Positions 1 to 12,147 of a stretch of DNA of 64,000 nucleotides are shown here, piece after piece. The DNA comes from Holtermannia corniformis. Taxonomy: Eukaryota; Basidiomycota; Tremellomycetes; Holtermanniales. The position numbers and the translations under genes were made by a program. Below the pieces are notes generated by a model, which worked only from the letters and a program-made list of their open reading frames with translations, was not told the origin of the DNA and ran no database searches. Each line of letters opens with the position of its first letter. The first letter of the stretch is position 1. The DNA lies in the NCBI GenBank assembly GCA_001599935.1, contig BCIJ01000041.1, positions 55,419 through 119,418 on the forward strand, in the 5' to 3' direction.

Positions 1-31
1 GGTCAAGAGGTCGAACACCAGCCTCGATCTC

Positions 32-77
32 CTGGGATAACCCAGCAGCCTTAGCCCGAGGCCCTGGGATAACCCAG
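32..77. repeat. two copies of a 14-nt hairpin motif
   Basis: The sequence CTGGGATAACCCAG occurs at 32-45 and again at 64-77. Each copy is a perfect inverted repeat, with CTGGG and CCCAG as the stem and ATAA as the loop. Flanking bases are also partly shared. The function is unknown; it could be a protein-binding site or the remnant of a larger repeat lying left of the window. Confidence 0.6.
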
Positions 78-92
78 CGCCCGATGGTGTGG

Positions 93-123
93 GTGGATGG
101 ATGGATGGATGGATGGATGGATG
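93..123. repeat. GGAT/TGGA microsatellite
   Basis: About six to seven uninterrupted tetranucleotide units follow the duplicated hairpin. It is a simple sequence repeat with no coding support. Confidence 0.8.
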
Positions 124-752
124 ACGAAGGTGGATGTCGACGGTTGGAGGAGAGCTTGAGAGGGAGTGTTGAGTGGCGAGCTCTCAGGGGGTTAGTAGCG
201 GCGTTATCGGCGTCTTGGCTGGGCCCAGGGCGAAACTACATTAGCTCGGCTCGAGCCTCGATGCAACCAACGATCACTGCCCCAACAAAGCTGACTATGA
301 CGAGTACAAGCACATGAAAACTGTAGAAAGAAGCGACGGTTCTCGCTCTCGCTACCCTCCGGCCTATGCACTGCAAGTGTTCAGCGGCGTCGGAATGCAC
401 CGTGCTCACCCAAGGTGTATATCCGATGCGGGCATTCTTGAGGTAGTTCAAACGATCACAGTGGGAAATGCATGACAAAAGTCAAAACACGTGCTTATCA
501 GCACGACCTGAAGCAGCTCTTGGACTCACCGATCTTGCGCCCTCTTGCGCCTGACACTCCTGTTCAACGAGATCTTGCACAGATCTGATTCCTGTGATCT
601 AGCGACAAGCAAGATGGCCCAGTCATAGCGACGTCGCATCCCTTTGATCGGACGGCAAAGGATCCTCTGTGCGCGTCTCAGCGCCGTGTTTCAACCGATC
701 CACTGCGTCCAGCTTGCATTCGTGACAGCCAGCGGCAAACCAGCACGATCCA
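124..752. other. gene-free stretch upstream of the first gene
   Basis: Short open frames exist on both strands but none looks like protein. This interval should hold the promoter, and perhaps a missing 5' exon, of the long membrane-protein gene that follows. Confidence 0.4.
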
Positions 753-809
753 ATGCCTGGCCGTAGCTCGCCTCATCAACTAGTTCGATCCGCCTAGAAT
801 CGCATCAAG

Positions 810-3800
810 GTGGCCGTGCTCGCGTACCACCCAACAAGCCTCGGGAACGCGTTTCTCGAGGCTTGTGCGATCCTCTTCCTCCTATGCCTGCTCCTACTCG
901 CCCTCCTCTCGCTCTTCCGCGTCCCGGAGGTTGGCATCGCCGAGGACATCAAGGAGCGCGTACGGGAAGCCGTCGGCGAGCGCACGGCCCCCGCCAAGAA
1001 GAAGGTCAAGACCCCGCCAGATCCGGTAGCGGTACCAGAGCGGGGGAAACCCGAGCCACGCCCTTCCAAGACTGCGACGCGTGAGGCAAGTCGACTTCTG
1101 AGTGATCCTCAACAAGCTAACATGGTCGATAGGCCGAACGAGTGCCTGCGTCCCCAGAGTCTGTGCTCGAGCAGGAGCTGGCACTTGGGGACAGACCTTC
1201 CAAGAGTCCTACAAGCGAGCGAGAGCCTGTGGCCAAGGAGACGGCCAGGGAGAAGGAGAAGAAGAAGGCCAAAAAGGCTGAGGAGGAAGCGGTCAAGGCC
1301 AAGGAGAAGAAGAAGGACAGCGTGAAGGAGAAAGAGGCCAAAGCTAAAGAAAAGGCCAAAGGCGAGGCAGAGGCAGAGCCGGAGCTGGAACCCGAGGCAG
1401 TCAAGGGCAAGGAAGAGGTCAAAGCTGAGAAAGACAAGGAAGCCCCTGTCAAGTCCAAGACGAAAGACAAGAAAGAGAAAGTCAAGGAGAAGGACGAGGG
1501 CGCCGTCGTTGGCAACGCTGCTGCAACAGAAGAAGAACCTGAGCCTGAAGCGGCCGAACCAGCAAAGACCAAAGCCAAGGAGAAGGCCAAGGCGAAAGAA
1601 GCCACGAAAGAGAAGGCCAAACCGACAGCTGAAGCTGAACCCAAAGACGCCGAAGTCGAAGCCGAAGCCGAGCCTGAACCTGAAAAGGCAAAGCCCAAGA
1701 AGGAAAAGGTCAAGGAGAAGGGCGTGCCAGCTGAGGCAGAGCCTGAACCTGCTGAAGAACCGAAACCCAAGAAAGACAAGGAAAAGGCTGGCGCCAAGAC
1801 CAAGGACGAGAAAGAGGTCGTCACGCCGGCGTCTTCCAAAGAGTCGTCCGAGGAGGTGGAACCCGAGGCACCGAGTAAGGACAAGTCCAAGGAGAAAGCT
1901 AAAGCTGGCGAAGCCGGGAAAGCCAAGAAGAAGCAGGAAGGCGAACCACCGAGCTCGGACAAGGCTGCAAAGAAGAACACGGCTGCAGAAGGGGAGGAAG
2001 AGGACGAAGAGGTCGACGCCGATACCGAGACTGCTCGAGCTAAAACCGGCAAGGGCAAGGGCAAAGGCAAAGCTGAGGAGAAAGGCGTAAAGGACAAGGA
2101 GAAGGCTGAGAAGGAACTCACGCCGACCGAAGCAGTCCGCAAGGCAGCTCTCCAGCGGGAGAAAGATCGTATTGCTGATCTGGAGTTTGAGCAGCAATCC
2201 AAGGAACTCGAAGATCATCGCATTGAGCTTCAGGGAGGCGCGGCACCCAAAGCGCAGAAACTGGGTAAGACGCAAGGCGCGCCTGCCGATCCTGTCAGTC
2301 CCGCTGCTACAAGTCGAGCGGCCGCGGCCGCGGCAACGACTCGTGCTCAGCAACAATCCCAATCTACTCCCGAACCCGAGGCACAATTCAATGCGCGCGA
2401 CAAGAACAGTAGCGAGGAACAATCCCCTCAAGCTGCCTCCACGTCCTCGAATGTCAGCTCCACGAGGGAAAGAGTTCCTAGTTCGGCCCCGGCGCCTGCC
2501 ATTGATACCGGCTCAGTTGAAGCCTCGACGGTGCGTTCACCTGCGGCAACCGAAGCGACTATCGAGAGGCCCGCCGCCGAGCCCAGCGGTCAAGTCCCAG
2601 TCGAATCAGCACGTTCACCATCAGTGTCGTCGCCCACAAAAGTCAAATCACCAGCAAAGGGTGCGTGCGGCGCTCGGTCTGACATAGGCTGACAGGTTGG
2701 CAGTTGAAACCTCTCAAGGAACTACCGATACTTCTAAACCGCAGTCGGCATCCCCCACGGACGCCGGCGTATCGTTTGCATCGCGTGCAAAGCAAGCTGA
2801 AAGCAGCGCTCCGCCGTCCCCGGAATCGCTATTTTACAAACGCCAGGATGTCGAGGCAGAGGAAGCGGCGTCAGCGCAGCCGGCTGAAGCTGCCCGGCAC
2901 CAGGAGGATGAAGGCAAGCCAGAGCTGTCATCGAGGGATAAACGAATGGCCGCACGTCAGGCCAAGATGGAAAATTCCAAAGCACGCAAACGGGCAGAAC
3001 GGGAAGCCCGAGCGGAGGCAGAGCGACAAGAACTGCTGCAACGTGCGACAGCCAACCTCAAGCCGATTGATGAGACCAGCGTGCCTATCACACTGAAGGC
3101 GCAAGATGCTTCGGATCCAGTAAACTCCGAAGTCACAACAGAGCCGCCGTTGGAGCAGCAAGCTGCACAGGCAGCCGCTTTGCCTGTGACGGGTATGTAC
3201 CCTGAGTCTGCGCGGTCTCCGCTGACGTATGCCACACAGCAGGCCACGGTCACCCAACCTTCCCTATCCCTTCGACCCCGCCACCGGATTGGGTGCCCTC
3301 TGAGCAGACGCCGCCAAGCCCACAGCGCGAGACGGCGGCACAGGAAACTGCATTCGCTCGTGCGGTCCGAGAAGCGCATGAGCAAGAGAATGTCGTTCCT
3401 GCCATTCTCAATGACATATACATGGACAACAACGGTCTAGCTCCCGCGAATGCCGAGCTGCCTCCCCCGGCGTACGACCCGGCGGAAGAGCCGCAGACAG
3501 TGGAGCAGATACAACAACGGTTACGCGATTTGAAGGGTCGTGAAGTCTATCCCGGTACGTGATTATTGGCTATGGGCGTGATCGTGATTGACCCGGGTGT
3601 AGAGCCTGAGCAACCTGTGGAGTACCGGGCAAGGCGCAAGGAGAAGGGTGGGTTTGAGCCAGTCCCTGTGCCTCCGGACGACCCCGATCGACGCGATCGT
3701 GACTCCCCGATTTCTGACCGTCCGTTGGCACCCGTCAATGCTTCGCGCAAAGGCAAGGCTGTTGACCCCGCCGAGAGACCAGGTCGTATCGCTGCTCAGC

Positions 3801-6800
3801 CTGATACACCATCTCCCAAGCCCCAAACGCCAGGTGACGGAGAGGGTATGTTCATTCGAGTCAACGTGCTATGCTCACGAGACAGCGCAATCTACCGGGA
3901 AATCCGCGTCGCCTTCGAATGATAATGAGCCCTTACCCTCCGACTCTTCGAAGGCAAAGTCACAACCGAAGACTGAAGTGTCTGCACATAATGACCTGCA
4001 ATCAACAACTCCGGCGACGGATGCGGACAACCCGAAAGACGATGCTCGCCAAAGCCCCGACGGTCTTGACAAACTCCCACCTCGCGAAGCTACCCGCCGT
4101 GCATTCGAGAGACGGCAAGCCAAAGCAGCGGCTGAGAAGAAGCAGCGAGAGGAGGAAGAGACAAAGAAAGCTGAACAAGAACGCCAGGAGCGCCTGGCCC
4201 AATTATCGCCAAAGTCCTTCGTTCGTCAAGCCCGTGCGCAGCGCTTCAATCTGGGGTCATCTGTCCCGTCAAAACCTGGTAAGGAAGCCTCGACATCCAA
4301 GGCTCGTGATGAAGATCGGCACGGCGAGGGGGAGGGGGACACACAGCGGTCGGACAAGCCGAATGACCCCATACCCGCGGCCGCTACCGAGAGCGTATCG
4401 TCCAGTATTGCCAAGGAAGATGACCTCCGTAAGTTCATAGCGCTGCATGGGTCCACGCTCACTTTCACAGCAGAGCGCATCGAGCGGAGATCTGCTGCTG
4501 AAGACACGACGCCGCCAAGCGAGCGCACCCTAGGGCGCAAGAACGTCCCCGAGCCTCAAAATGACCTTGAATCGAATCCCATATCGACTCGGAAAGCTGT
4601 GATCGATGAAGCGGCCCCGGCACCCCTGCCACGCGCAAATACAACCCCTTTGAAAACACCATCTGCGCCAAGCAAACCAAACGCAAAGGCCGCAGTGCGT
4701 GAGCTGGAAGATCTAATTGCCTCCGAGTCAGCGGAGCCTGTCACCCCCGATGAGGTAGCACGTAAGCCCAAGTCCCTACGCCTGGAGACATGACTGACAT
4801 CTCCAGCACCATCTGTAGCTCGTGCCGCGAAAAACTCTCCGAAAAGCAGTTCACAAGCGAAGTTTGACTTGCCTACGTTCACTGGCAACGCCGGATGGAA
4901 CTGGGACGGTCCGAAGCAAAGTTCTGACGAGAAACCGAAGTCTTCAGAAAACGCGTCTCTGGCGGACGATATTGCGGGCAGTACACAAGCAGCGTCGATC
5001 AGCGTCAATCGAGCAGACATACCAGAGCCCGATCCTCAAGTCATGGCGGAGATCCAGCGCGACGCTCTAGGACAACGATCGCCTCCACTCAAGGGCAAGG
5101 CGACAGGCGGCCATGACGCTCCCAGCGCTACCAAGGACCGGGAACAAGGTCGCAGCTTTGGTCATCGGCCCAAGCGCCGCGATCGGTCAGACACTACGGC
5201 AGACGGCGGCAAGCCTAGCGGAAAGCATCGCGAGCAGCGCAACAAATTTCCAGAACAGCTTCCACCAGACGTCAATGAGCCGCCTGCTATCGATTCCGAC
5301 CAGCGGCGCAGACAACGAAACGCAGCATCCAATGATGAAAGCGATGGCGATGAGCTGCAAGCGTCGGCAACGCGTTCACGCTCGCCGACACGCGGACGCG
5401 TTCGCACAACAGGTCAACCGACTCGGGCTCAAGATGCCAAGGAAGCTCCAGACGTACAACCAGTGCCTGCGTCGACAAGTAGCCGCTCACAAACATCTGC
5501 GGGACGAGAGCAACGACGACCGCCTCCGATTCCTGTCCCTGATTCGAGCGGACCGACAACGGCCGCAGTTGAACCGTCCCCGCTTTCGGCGGAGGGAGAA
5601 GCATGGCTTGATAATAGGAATAAGATACACAAACGGCGGCTGGACACGGGCGAAGGACCCGAGCCAAGTCCGCCTGCGAAAATATCCCCACCACTGGACA
5701 CCCCGCCCAATCCTCCGCCGGAACGCGGGCAAGACGCAGGCAGACGGGAACGCTCAAGATCAAGGCGAGAACGCACGCGCGATGTATACGCTCCCGACCA
5801 GTCGACCGAGGACCGACGACGAGATAGAGACGAGAAACGCAAACAGCGCAAGGCACAGCGGGATCGAGTCAACGAAGCGGCCATGGAGGATATTGTCTCT
5901 GGCAAGCGAGACCAAGTGGATTACAAATCACGAGCCAAAGGGAACCAGCAAAGCAGCCATCCATCGTCCCGGGATGAAGTGCAAGGCTCTTACCCGCCTC
6001 GACAGCCGCGTGCCGATCGACAATCCCAGGACACGATGGAGACCGATTCAAGCGCTCAAGTCAAGGGTCTGCGCGCCAAAGCCAAAGCCTCGTGGACTGC
6101 CATCAAAGTGTCCCCGTTCTGGACAGCAACCGTCGTGTTCGTGATGCTGCTTTACATCCTCGGGGCTCGACAGCTTTTCGGTCTCGCTCAGCTCGTCACA
6201 GCCGCAGGATCTTCTAGCGGAGAGCAGATTGTACAACGCGCGACCGAGGCAATTGCAGATCTTGGACCTGACCTCAAGCTGACCGAATCCGCATTGACCT
6301 CGCTCTCGGCAAACGCAAGCTGGCTGACGGACGGAAGCTTGTTTGCAATCATCAACCTCTGGCACCTGTTCTTCGTCATTGCGCTCGTCGTTGTGCTGCA
6401 AGTCATCACCGCAAACGCCGAGCTCGCGGCCGAGAGTGATCCCAACGCCAACCAGGACAAGAAGACACGCTGGGAGCGATTCAAAGCAGCGCCTGGTGCT
6501 ACATGGGGCTTTTTCAAGACGGTGGGTTCGAAGCTTACGTTCAAAGGCGCCGGCAAGATTGCATTGGCATTGTTTGTGTTGGCTACCATCGCTCTGTTTG
6601 GAGCCTCACTCCTCTACCTCGACTTCATGGTCAGCAAGTTGGCAAGCATGTCGAGTTCGATTGCCGACGCTCAGCAATCTGGGGTCGCCGCGTTGGCGCT
6701 GGTCAACCTCGTCTTCGTCATCTTTGTTCCTCTTCTTCTCTGCGAGTTTGTAGTTGGTTTGCAGGCTTTCCTCAGGTGGTATCGTGACCCGGATCGGTCC

Positions 6801-6866
6801 AAGTTGACATGTGGTGGAGGACAGACTGACACATGGGCGTGTGGGTGCATGACTTGTCCAGTATAG
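810..6866 (+). CDS. very long charged, low-complexity membrane protein, function unknown
   Basis: I do not recognise this protein. Eight exons can be joined in frame: 810-1080, 1158-2660, 2704-3192, 3240-3554, 3603-3845, 3886-4428, 4471-4761 and 4807-6866, giving about 1,905 codons. Near the N-terminus is a strong hydrophobic segment (about residues 18-34). A long Lys/Glu/Ala/Pro-rich region follows, with KEK and KAKEK runs and probable coiled coil, then Ser/Pro-rich disordered sequence. The last 260 residues or so contain about four hydrophobic helices (around 6110-6200, 6335-6410, 6550-6640 and 6675-6770). It therefore looks like a membrane-anchored protein with a huge disordered soluble part. 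The start is unresolved: the open frame begins with GTG at 810 after an in-frame TAG at 795, so a 5' exon with the true ATG may lie upstream. The intron at 4429-4470 is a multiple of three and could be retained. Confidence 0.7.
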
Positions 6867-7079
6867 GGTAGCGCGGTTGACTATATGCAAATGAGTATTC
6901 CTTCATCTCAGATAGCGCGACGGTAGTCAGAGGCGATTGCTAGCTTGTGCCGAATCGTTGCGAATACATCCAGATCGCTCAGCCCGGTCAACACCAAATT
7001 ACATGGCTGGTCAGTTACCCAAAGGATAAGTAGAGTGTCATGCTCTATCTGCATCACCTACCAGCTCGAGCATTGCAAC

Positions 7080-8154
7080 ATGCAGACCACCAAGTTTACC
7101 GCAGACGGTGTGCTATTTGACATGGTACGGGCTCCCCTCCACCTTGGTGCCAGCAACTGATCGCCGCTCAGGACGGTACCTTGACCGACTCCATCGCCGC
7201 TGTCGAGGCGGCTTGGACGGCGGTCGCCGTCGAGATCAAGCAGGATCCATCATACGTGATCCGAGCCACGCACGGTCGTCGCGCCAGTGACAACCTGCGC
7301 GACTTTAAGCCATTTCTGAAGCCCGAGGATCTCGACCTCGAGGTCGACCGTGAGTCTGGGAGCGGGTGGTATCTTGTGCTAACGCGCACAGGCTTTGAGC
7401 GCTCAATCTTGGCGTTTGCCGATGCGAAGCCCAAGTCGCGCAAATCGTCGTTCGCGTCGACGTCACCCTCGTCCACTCCATCGACCGCGCGTTCGTCCGT
7501 GACGACGCTGTCATCGGAAGGAGTGCCATCGCCGGTCAACGCGCGTGAGTCAAGGCCCATCGACTTGGCTGCTATAGCGCAACTTGCCGCTTTCAAGCTC
7601 GGCGCAGAGTTGAACAGTGCCGACAACCTGGGCGACATCGAAGTGCTCGAGGACACGGACGACGAGTTTGAAGATCGCAGCGTTCGCATCTTGCCAGGGG
7701 TGCGCGAGATGCTTGACTCGCTGCCCGAAGGCAAGTTTGCCGTTGCGACTTCGGGTGCGAGGACGTATTGTCACGGGTGTCTTACGCGGGTTGGGTCAGT
7801 CTATCCCGCAGTCGCCGACAGAGTAAGCTGACAAGGCCGCGCAGCATTGCAATCCCCGAAGTCTGCGTGACAGCCGATGACGCCCGCCTGACCCGCGGCA
7901 AGCCGTTCCCCGATCCGTTCTTGCTTGCCGCAGCCGACCTCAGGATCGACCCCAAGCGCTCCGTCATCTTTGAAGACTCGCCCTCGGGCATCAAAGCTGC
8001 TGTCGCTGCCGGCGGCACGGTGATTGCAGTGTGTACGAGCCACCCGCGCGAAGCGATTGACAAGCTTGGCGCACACTTTGTCGTTGACACGATGGAGCAA
8101 GTCAAGATTGAGATTGCAGAGGCTGGCGAGTTGCTGGTGGAAGTCTCGCACTGA
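7080..8154 (+). CDS. HAD-superfamily phosphatase, glycerol-3-phosphatase/2-deoxyglucose-6-phosphatase type
   Basis: This is a haloacid-dehalogenase hydrolase of the GPP1/DOG1 group, which dephosphorylates small sugar or polyol phosphates in the cytosol. Exons 7080-7124, 7172-7349, 7392-7794 and 7845-8154 give 311 residues. The first intron falls inside motif I, and splicing restores DMDGTLTDS, with the nucleophile and acid/base Asp. Motif II is the Thr-Ser of VATSG near 7745. The motif III Lys lies in RGKPFPDP near 7900, and motif IV is IFEDSPSGIKAA near 7970. Residues about 80-150 form a Ser/Thr-rich insertion not usual in yeast GPP enzymes. The gene converges on BUD20 with about 115 bp between stop codons. 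The exact substrate cannot be read from sequence. Confidence 0.88.
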
Positions 8155-8269
8155 GCTGGGATAGTCAACAATTGTATCAGCCAAGGTCATGTCAGTACTA
8201 GGATTGTGTCCAATCATCACGGTGCAGATGAAACGAGCGTACATGCACATACAAAATCACAGATCCAAG

Positions 8270-8809
8270 CTAGATTCCCCCGTCCTCCATCTTGGAGACA
8301 ATCTCCTCGACACCGCGTTGCCGGTTGTCGACGCCGACGCCGCCAGCCCGGTACGCCTCCTCGACAGTGTACGCCGGGTCTCGGAGCTCCTTGAGCCGCC
8401 TCCGGTGGATTTTGCTCTTGCCGTGTGTTTTCAATGCCGTGTCTGACTCGTAGTACCTATCCGTGTGTCAGCGGCGAGCGGACGCCATAGGTAGCGCTGT
8501 GCTCACTTTGCACACTCGATGCAGTACTGCGGGTGTCAATGTCAGCTTCCGGCATCCAAGCTAGCACCATCCAACCCACATGTTGCCCCAAGCCAGGGAG
8601 CTCCTCATTGATCGGCTGCTTTTCAAAGTTTGGCCGGTTCTCGGGCAGCATGTCCTTTTGAACGAGGTCGAGGTCCTTGGTCCTCACACGAGTCCGTGCT
8701 GCGCGGTGGACGTCCCGACGAGCGTGGTGAGCCCTGTTCGAATCAGTTTCTGACGTCTATGCCTCGACGGCTCTAGCCCTCACCTATGTCCGCTGCGTAC
8801 TCTGCCCAT
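8270..8809 (-). CDS. BUD20: BUD20/ZNF593-type zinc-finger protein (pre-60S export)
   Basis: Members of this family bind pre-60S ribosomal particles and help their nuclear export. Exons 8809-8784, 8733-8580, 8526-8507 and 8456-8270 give 128 residues. The N-terminus begins MGRVRSGH and continues into the Arg/His-rich AHHARRDVHRAART segment, which is diagnostic. It is followed by KDLDLVQKD and the C2H2 finger YCIECAKYYESDTALKTHGKSKIH. The tail with RRLKELRDPAYTVEEA also matches the family. Exon 3 is a 20-nt microexon encoding the first Cys pair of the finger. Length is normal for the family. Confidence 0.92.
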
Positions 8810-9070
8810 GATGATGTGCTGTGGATGCTCAACAACGACGACAAGACAGGCAGGTGGCAAGAAATCTTGAACGTCACGTGACCGCACTGACATTGTCGAT
8901 CAAGTCATTTTGAAATGGTGATTTGCTGCTGGCCATCCCAGAGCAACTACATGCACGCCATACCCGCAGACATCCTCGCAATAGTAGTACATCGCTCAGG
9001 TCAGTGATAGTCGTATACAATTCAACCCACGAACCGGCCCCCTCGAGGTGACGAGCGTCCCGAGGGGTAC

Positions 9071-12000
9071 CTAGCCCAAGACGTGAGCATTCTTCTTCGA
9101 CTTTTTCTTCTTGGGCGCGGTCGCAAAGTCACGCCAATTGCTGACGCGCTCGTCGCGGCGCTCTACGGAAAAGCACGGTCAGCCTCTGATTCTGATAAAG
9201 CAAGCGAAAGCGAAAGCGGTTGCAGACTCGTCCTCGAAGTCGGTCTTGCGGCGCCGAGAGTTCTGCGAGGCAAGGCGTAAGGCGAGAACATCGCCGCGCA
9301 GCGCGGTGGACAGACCGGTCACTCACCTTCCCACTTTACAGCATCTTCCGCTTTCCGTTTCCGCTCACGCGCCTCGGCCTCCTTCTTGGCCGCCTCGGCG
9401 CCTTCGTTGGCATACGACAGTTTTTGCGCTCTGCCAGAGTCAGCGGTAAGATCCGCTTGAGACACGACCCACCTCCGCTTCGTCACCTCCTCCTCGATGA
9501 ACACCTTTTTCGCTTCATTCCGGATCTGTTGCTCAAACGGCGGATTCAGGTTCTGCAGCCGCGGATCGTCATCTGTAATCGTCGCGGGGTTGCCAGAGGG
9601 GATCACACTGTCCTCGTCAACTCACGTCAGAACGAGGAGGCAAGAGCACTCACGTTCTTAACACGAGGATACGCGCGTGCGTCACGACACTGTCAACCTC
9701 TGCGCGCGTCGACTTGTCTGACAATACAGCCTCGGCCTTTTTCAGGAAATCAAATGCCTGGAGGGTGTCAGCGGGATGCATGCTGAAAAGGAAAAGGAAC
9801 CGCAAAAGGGTTGTGCAGGACGGGGGTGCGCGCGAAGCGATTTGAATACAGGGAATGAAACAGGCAGAGTCTGCTTCGCGATACGCCCTTACAGACCACG
9901 CCCGCCAGTGGGGAGATCAGGTGTCGACCCAGTACATACCGCAGATAAGCTCGCCAAGAGCTTCAGGGAGCCCGGTCGACACCCATAAACGTCCCGATCT
10001 AGCTCGATGCTGGGCAAATGCTCCCTGCGGCATGGTTCCATCCAAGCCATGGCCGACAAGCTTGAAGAAAGAAAAAGTCACCAATGAACTGACATCACGA
10101 AGTAGTTCGGCAGAGGATAGACATCCACGAGAACCGAACAGACCCAGGGCCAACATATGAAACAGTAATCACTGCTGCAAAATTGGCGACGGGTTCTGTT
10201 CCGATACTTGATCGCGTGTCTTATCACTCGCGACTTGTCGCGATTCACCGCTGCGCAGTGAGTCCGCCTCGGCTCTCGGTGACATGCCCGACTTCTTGAA
10301 CCGGACATGACGGACTGAAGCGCTCTGACGGGGTGAGTCGGATTTGACTGCACTGCTCAAGAACATACATCAGCCGTGGTTCGGGCACCGAAGCGCGAGT
10401 TGTGTGTCTGAGCCCAGAGCTGGGATGTGCGAGGCATCGCAGAGCCAGAGTGCAGCCGTGGAAGCTGTCTCACGCCCTCTGCGAACCTCGAAATACTATC
10501 CTATCGAGGAGCCACGCTGTCGGCATTCCTGGCGTGGTACGTTTCGCGCCGACACGGAAACGACGCCAGCTGTTTGATGAGAAAGTATGGCTCAATCACC
10601 CTCCAAAACTGTGCTGGCAACTGGTTACCCCGTCGTCCAGGTAGACAGCGGAGGACGTCGGGCAGATATAGCACGATGAACAAAGTGCTGATACTTGGCT
10701 GGGCCACAACAGCGGAGTGTTGGATGTGCTGCCTGTGCATCCGACGTGGTCAAATCATGCGTGACGATAGCTATCGTGTCAAATGAGGATTCCGCGAAGC
10801 AAACACACCTGCTCTCGTGCTATCCGAACCAAACGCATAAAAGCTCGTCAAGTCGAACCGCAATGACTAGCAGCAAATGGCAGATCGCGGCCTGCTCGGT
10901 CGTTCGGCACCCCACGAGGAACTCAAGCTACACGCAGGAGCGGCAAGCCGAAGCAGATGCACCCTCCGTGTTATAACGACGAAATTCCCTATCCGCATTG
11001 CAGGTACTGGCACCGGAGACCGAGGCCGCTCATGATCTCAGGTGTTGAAGGTTCAAAGCAACGACTCTGAATCCTTCCACTGATTCAACCATTGCAGCCA
11101 CGATCGACATTTCCGCAGCAGCAAAAGTCAAGCAAGACTTGGCCAACTCGATATTGTGCAGAATCGAGCTGATGTGAATGTATCCAGTCGCCGCTATCTG
11201 TCTCGAGCACATGAGTCCTTGCAGCGCCAACGCGATGGCGCTGCCGGGAGTCTTAGCACAGACAGAAGCCAGCGCGACGTGCGCGAGTCTATGCGAACCC
11301 GTCTGATCACGCTTGGGGCCAAGCGACGCAAGAGTTATCGTGCCAGACTGTGGGTACGTGTAATAATCCATCTGGATGATCCAGATCGTGTCAAGTGCAA
11401 ATTGAATGCGATACGGATGGTGGACCGCTCAACCGCCAGAGCAAGGAGTAGCACGAGTACACGTGATGATCGCGTTCTCGTCAGACCTGTGACGCCGGCT
11501 GAAGTTTGTAGCACAGGAATCAGGAATTACCTGTCACATATCGGGCTGTGCTCCGATCGAGCCGAGTCCACATGCCATAGAGCAAAAGCGAGCAAGACCG
11601 CTTTTACCTGTCTGGTGGGACACGACTTCTGCCACAGGCGTACGTTCGGTATTTTTGCAATGTCTCGTGAGGGCGCCTTGCACAGCTCCACAACGCTTTT
11701 TGTCGACTCGGGTGTGCTGGGATATAGCTCGGTAACCAAGAATGCAGAGCTTATTAAAGCCTACTGGTGTCCATGCCTGCCTGCAGCCGCCCAGTTCTTC
11801 AACCGATATACCCACCGCGTAGTCTCTGCCGACCGCAACGTGAACGGCGCAACACCTTTGCAAAGCAAAACCCGATCACCCCACACCGCTCACTCACATC
11901 GAGTCCTTGTTCATGCTTAAACTTGTCCGGGTGAATCATCAGACTCTTCTTGCGGTACTGCTTCTTGATCTCTGCGTCTGTCGCTGACGATGGCAGGTCG

Positions 12001-12147
12001 AGGATGTCGTATGGACTATGCGGTGGTCCGTCAGTGGGACATGAAAGGGAACAAGAACGGCTCGACCGACTTGAGTTTGAACGACTTCATGACGCGCTCG
12101 ACTTCTAGCCGTTTGAGTTCATTCTGTGAGAGCTTTGCGTCTGCCAT
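9071..12147 (-). CDS. DNAJC8/Spf31-like J-domain splicing-associated protein, with a giant intron
   Basis: DNAJC8 (S. pombe Spf31) is a nuclear J-protein associated with the spliceosome. The first exon starts at 12147 ([20 protein letters not shown]). Splicing with a GTCGGT donor gives [11 protein letters not shown], the conserved start of the J domain. The HPD motif follows ([17 protein letters not shown], near 11920). The J domain resumes at 9757 with [14 protein letters not shown]. Two further exons carry the basic region, and the gene ends with the family's C-terminal RVSNWRDF followed by a Lys-rich tail and stop at 9071. The two halves of the J domain are separated by a 2,140-nt intron (9758-11897) with good donor, branch site and acceptor, far longer than neighbouring introns. 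The start lies 211 bp from that of the divergent gene at 12359. Confidence 0.88.
9758..11897 (-). other. giant intron inside the DNAJC8-like gene
   Basis: Read on the minus strand it begins GTGAGTGAGC and ends CTGACACCCTCCAG, both normal for this genome, and it joins two J-domain halves in phase 0. It is about 2.1 kb, compared with 40-80 nt for most introns here. No conserved protein is visible inside. An antisense open frame of about 250 codons (11156-11920) has an Arg/Ser-rich composition and runs into the exon, so I do not call it. Imperfect inverted copies of a 15-nt motif lie at 9802-9816 and 11847-11861, close to the two ends. Confidence 0.75.

Noticed and set aside
1109..2431. 440-codon Leu/Phe-rich open frame on the minus strand
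   Set aside because: It is the antisense of the Lys/Glu-rich coding repeat of the long membrane protein; GAG/AAG codons read backwards give CTC/CTT, so the frame is a compositional shadow.
8725..8750. GTTCGAATC resembling a tRNA T-loop box B
   Set aside because: No matching A box, anticodon stem or acceptor stem surrounds it, and it lies in a BUD20 intron.
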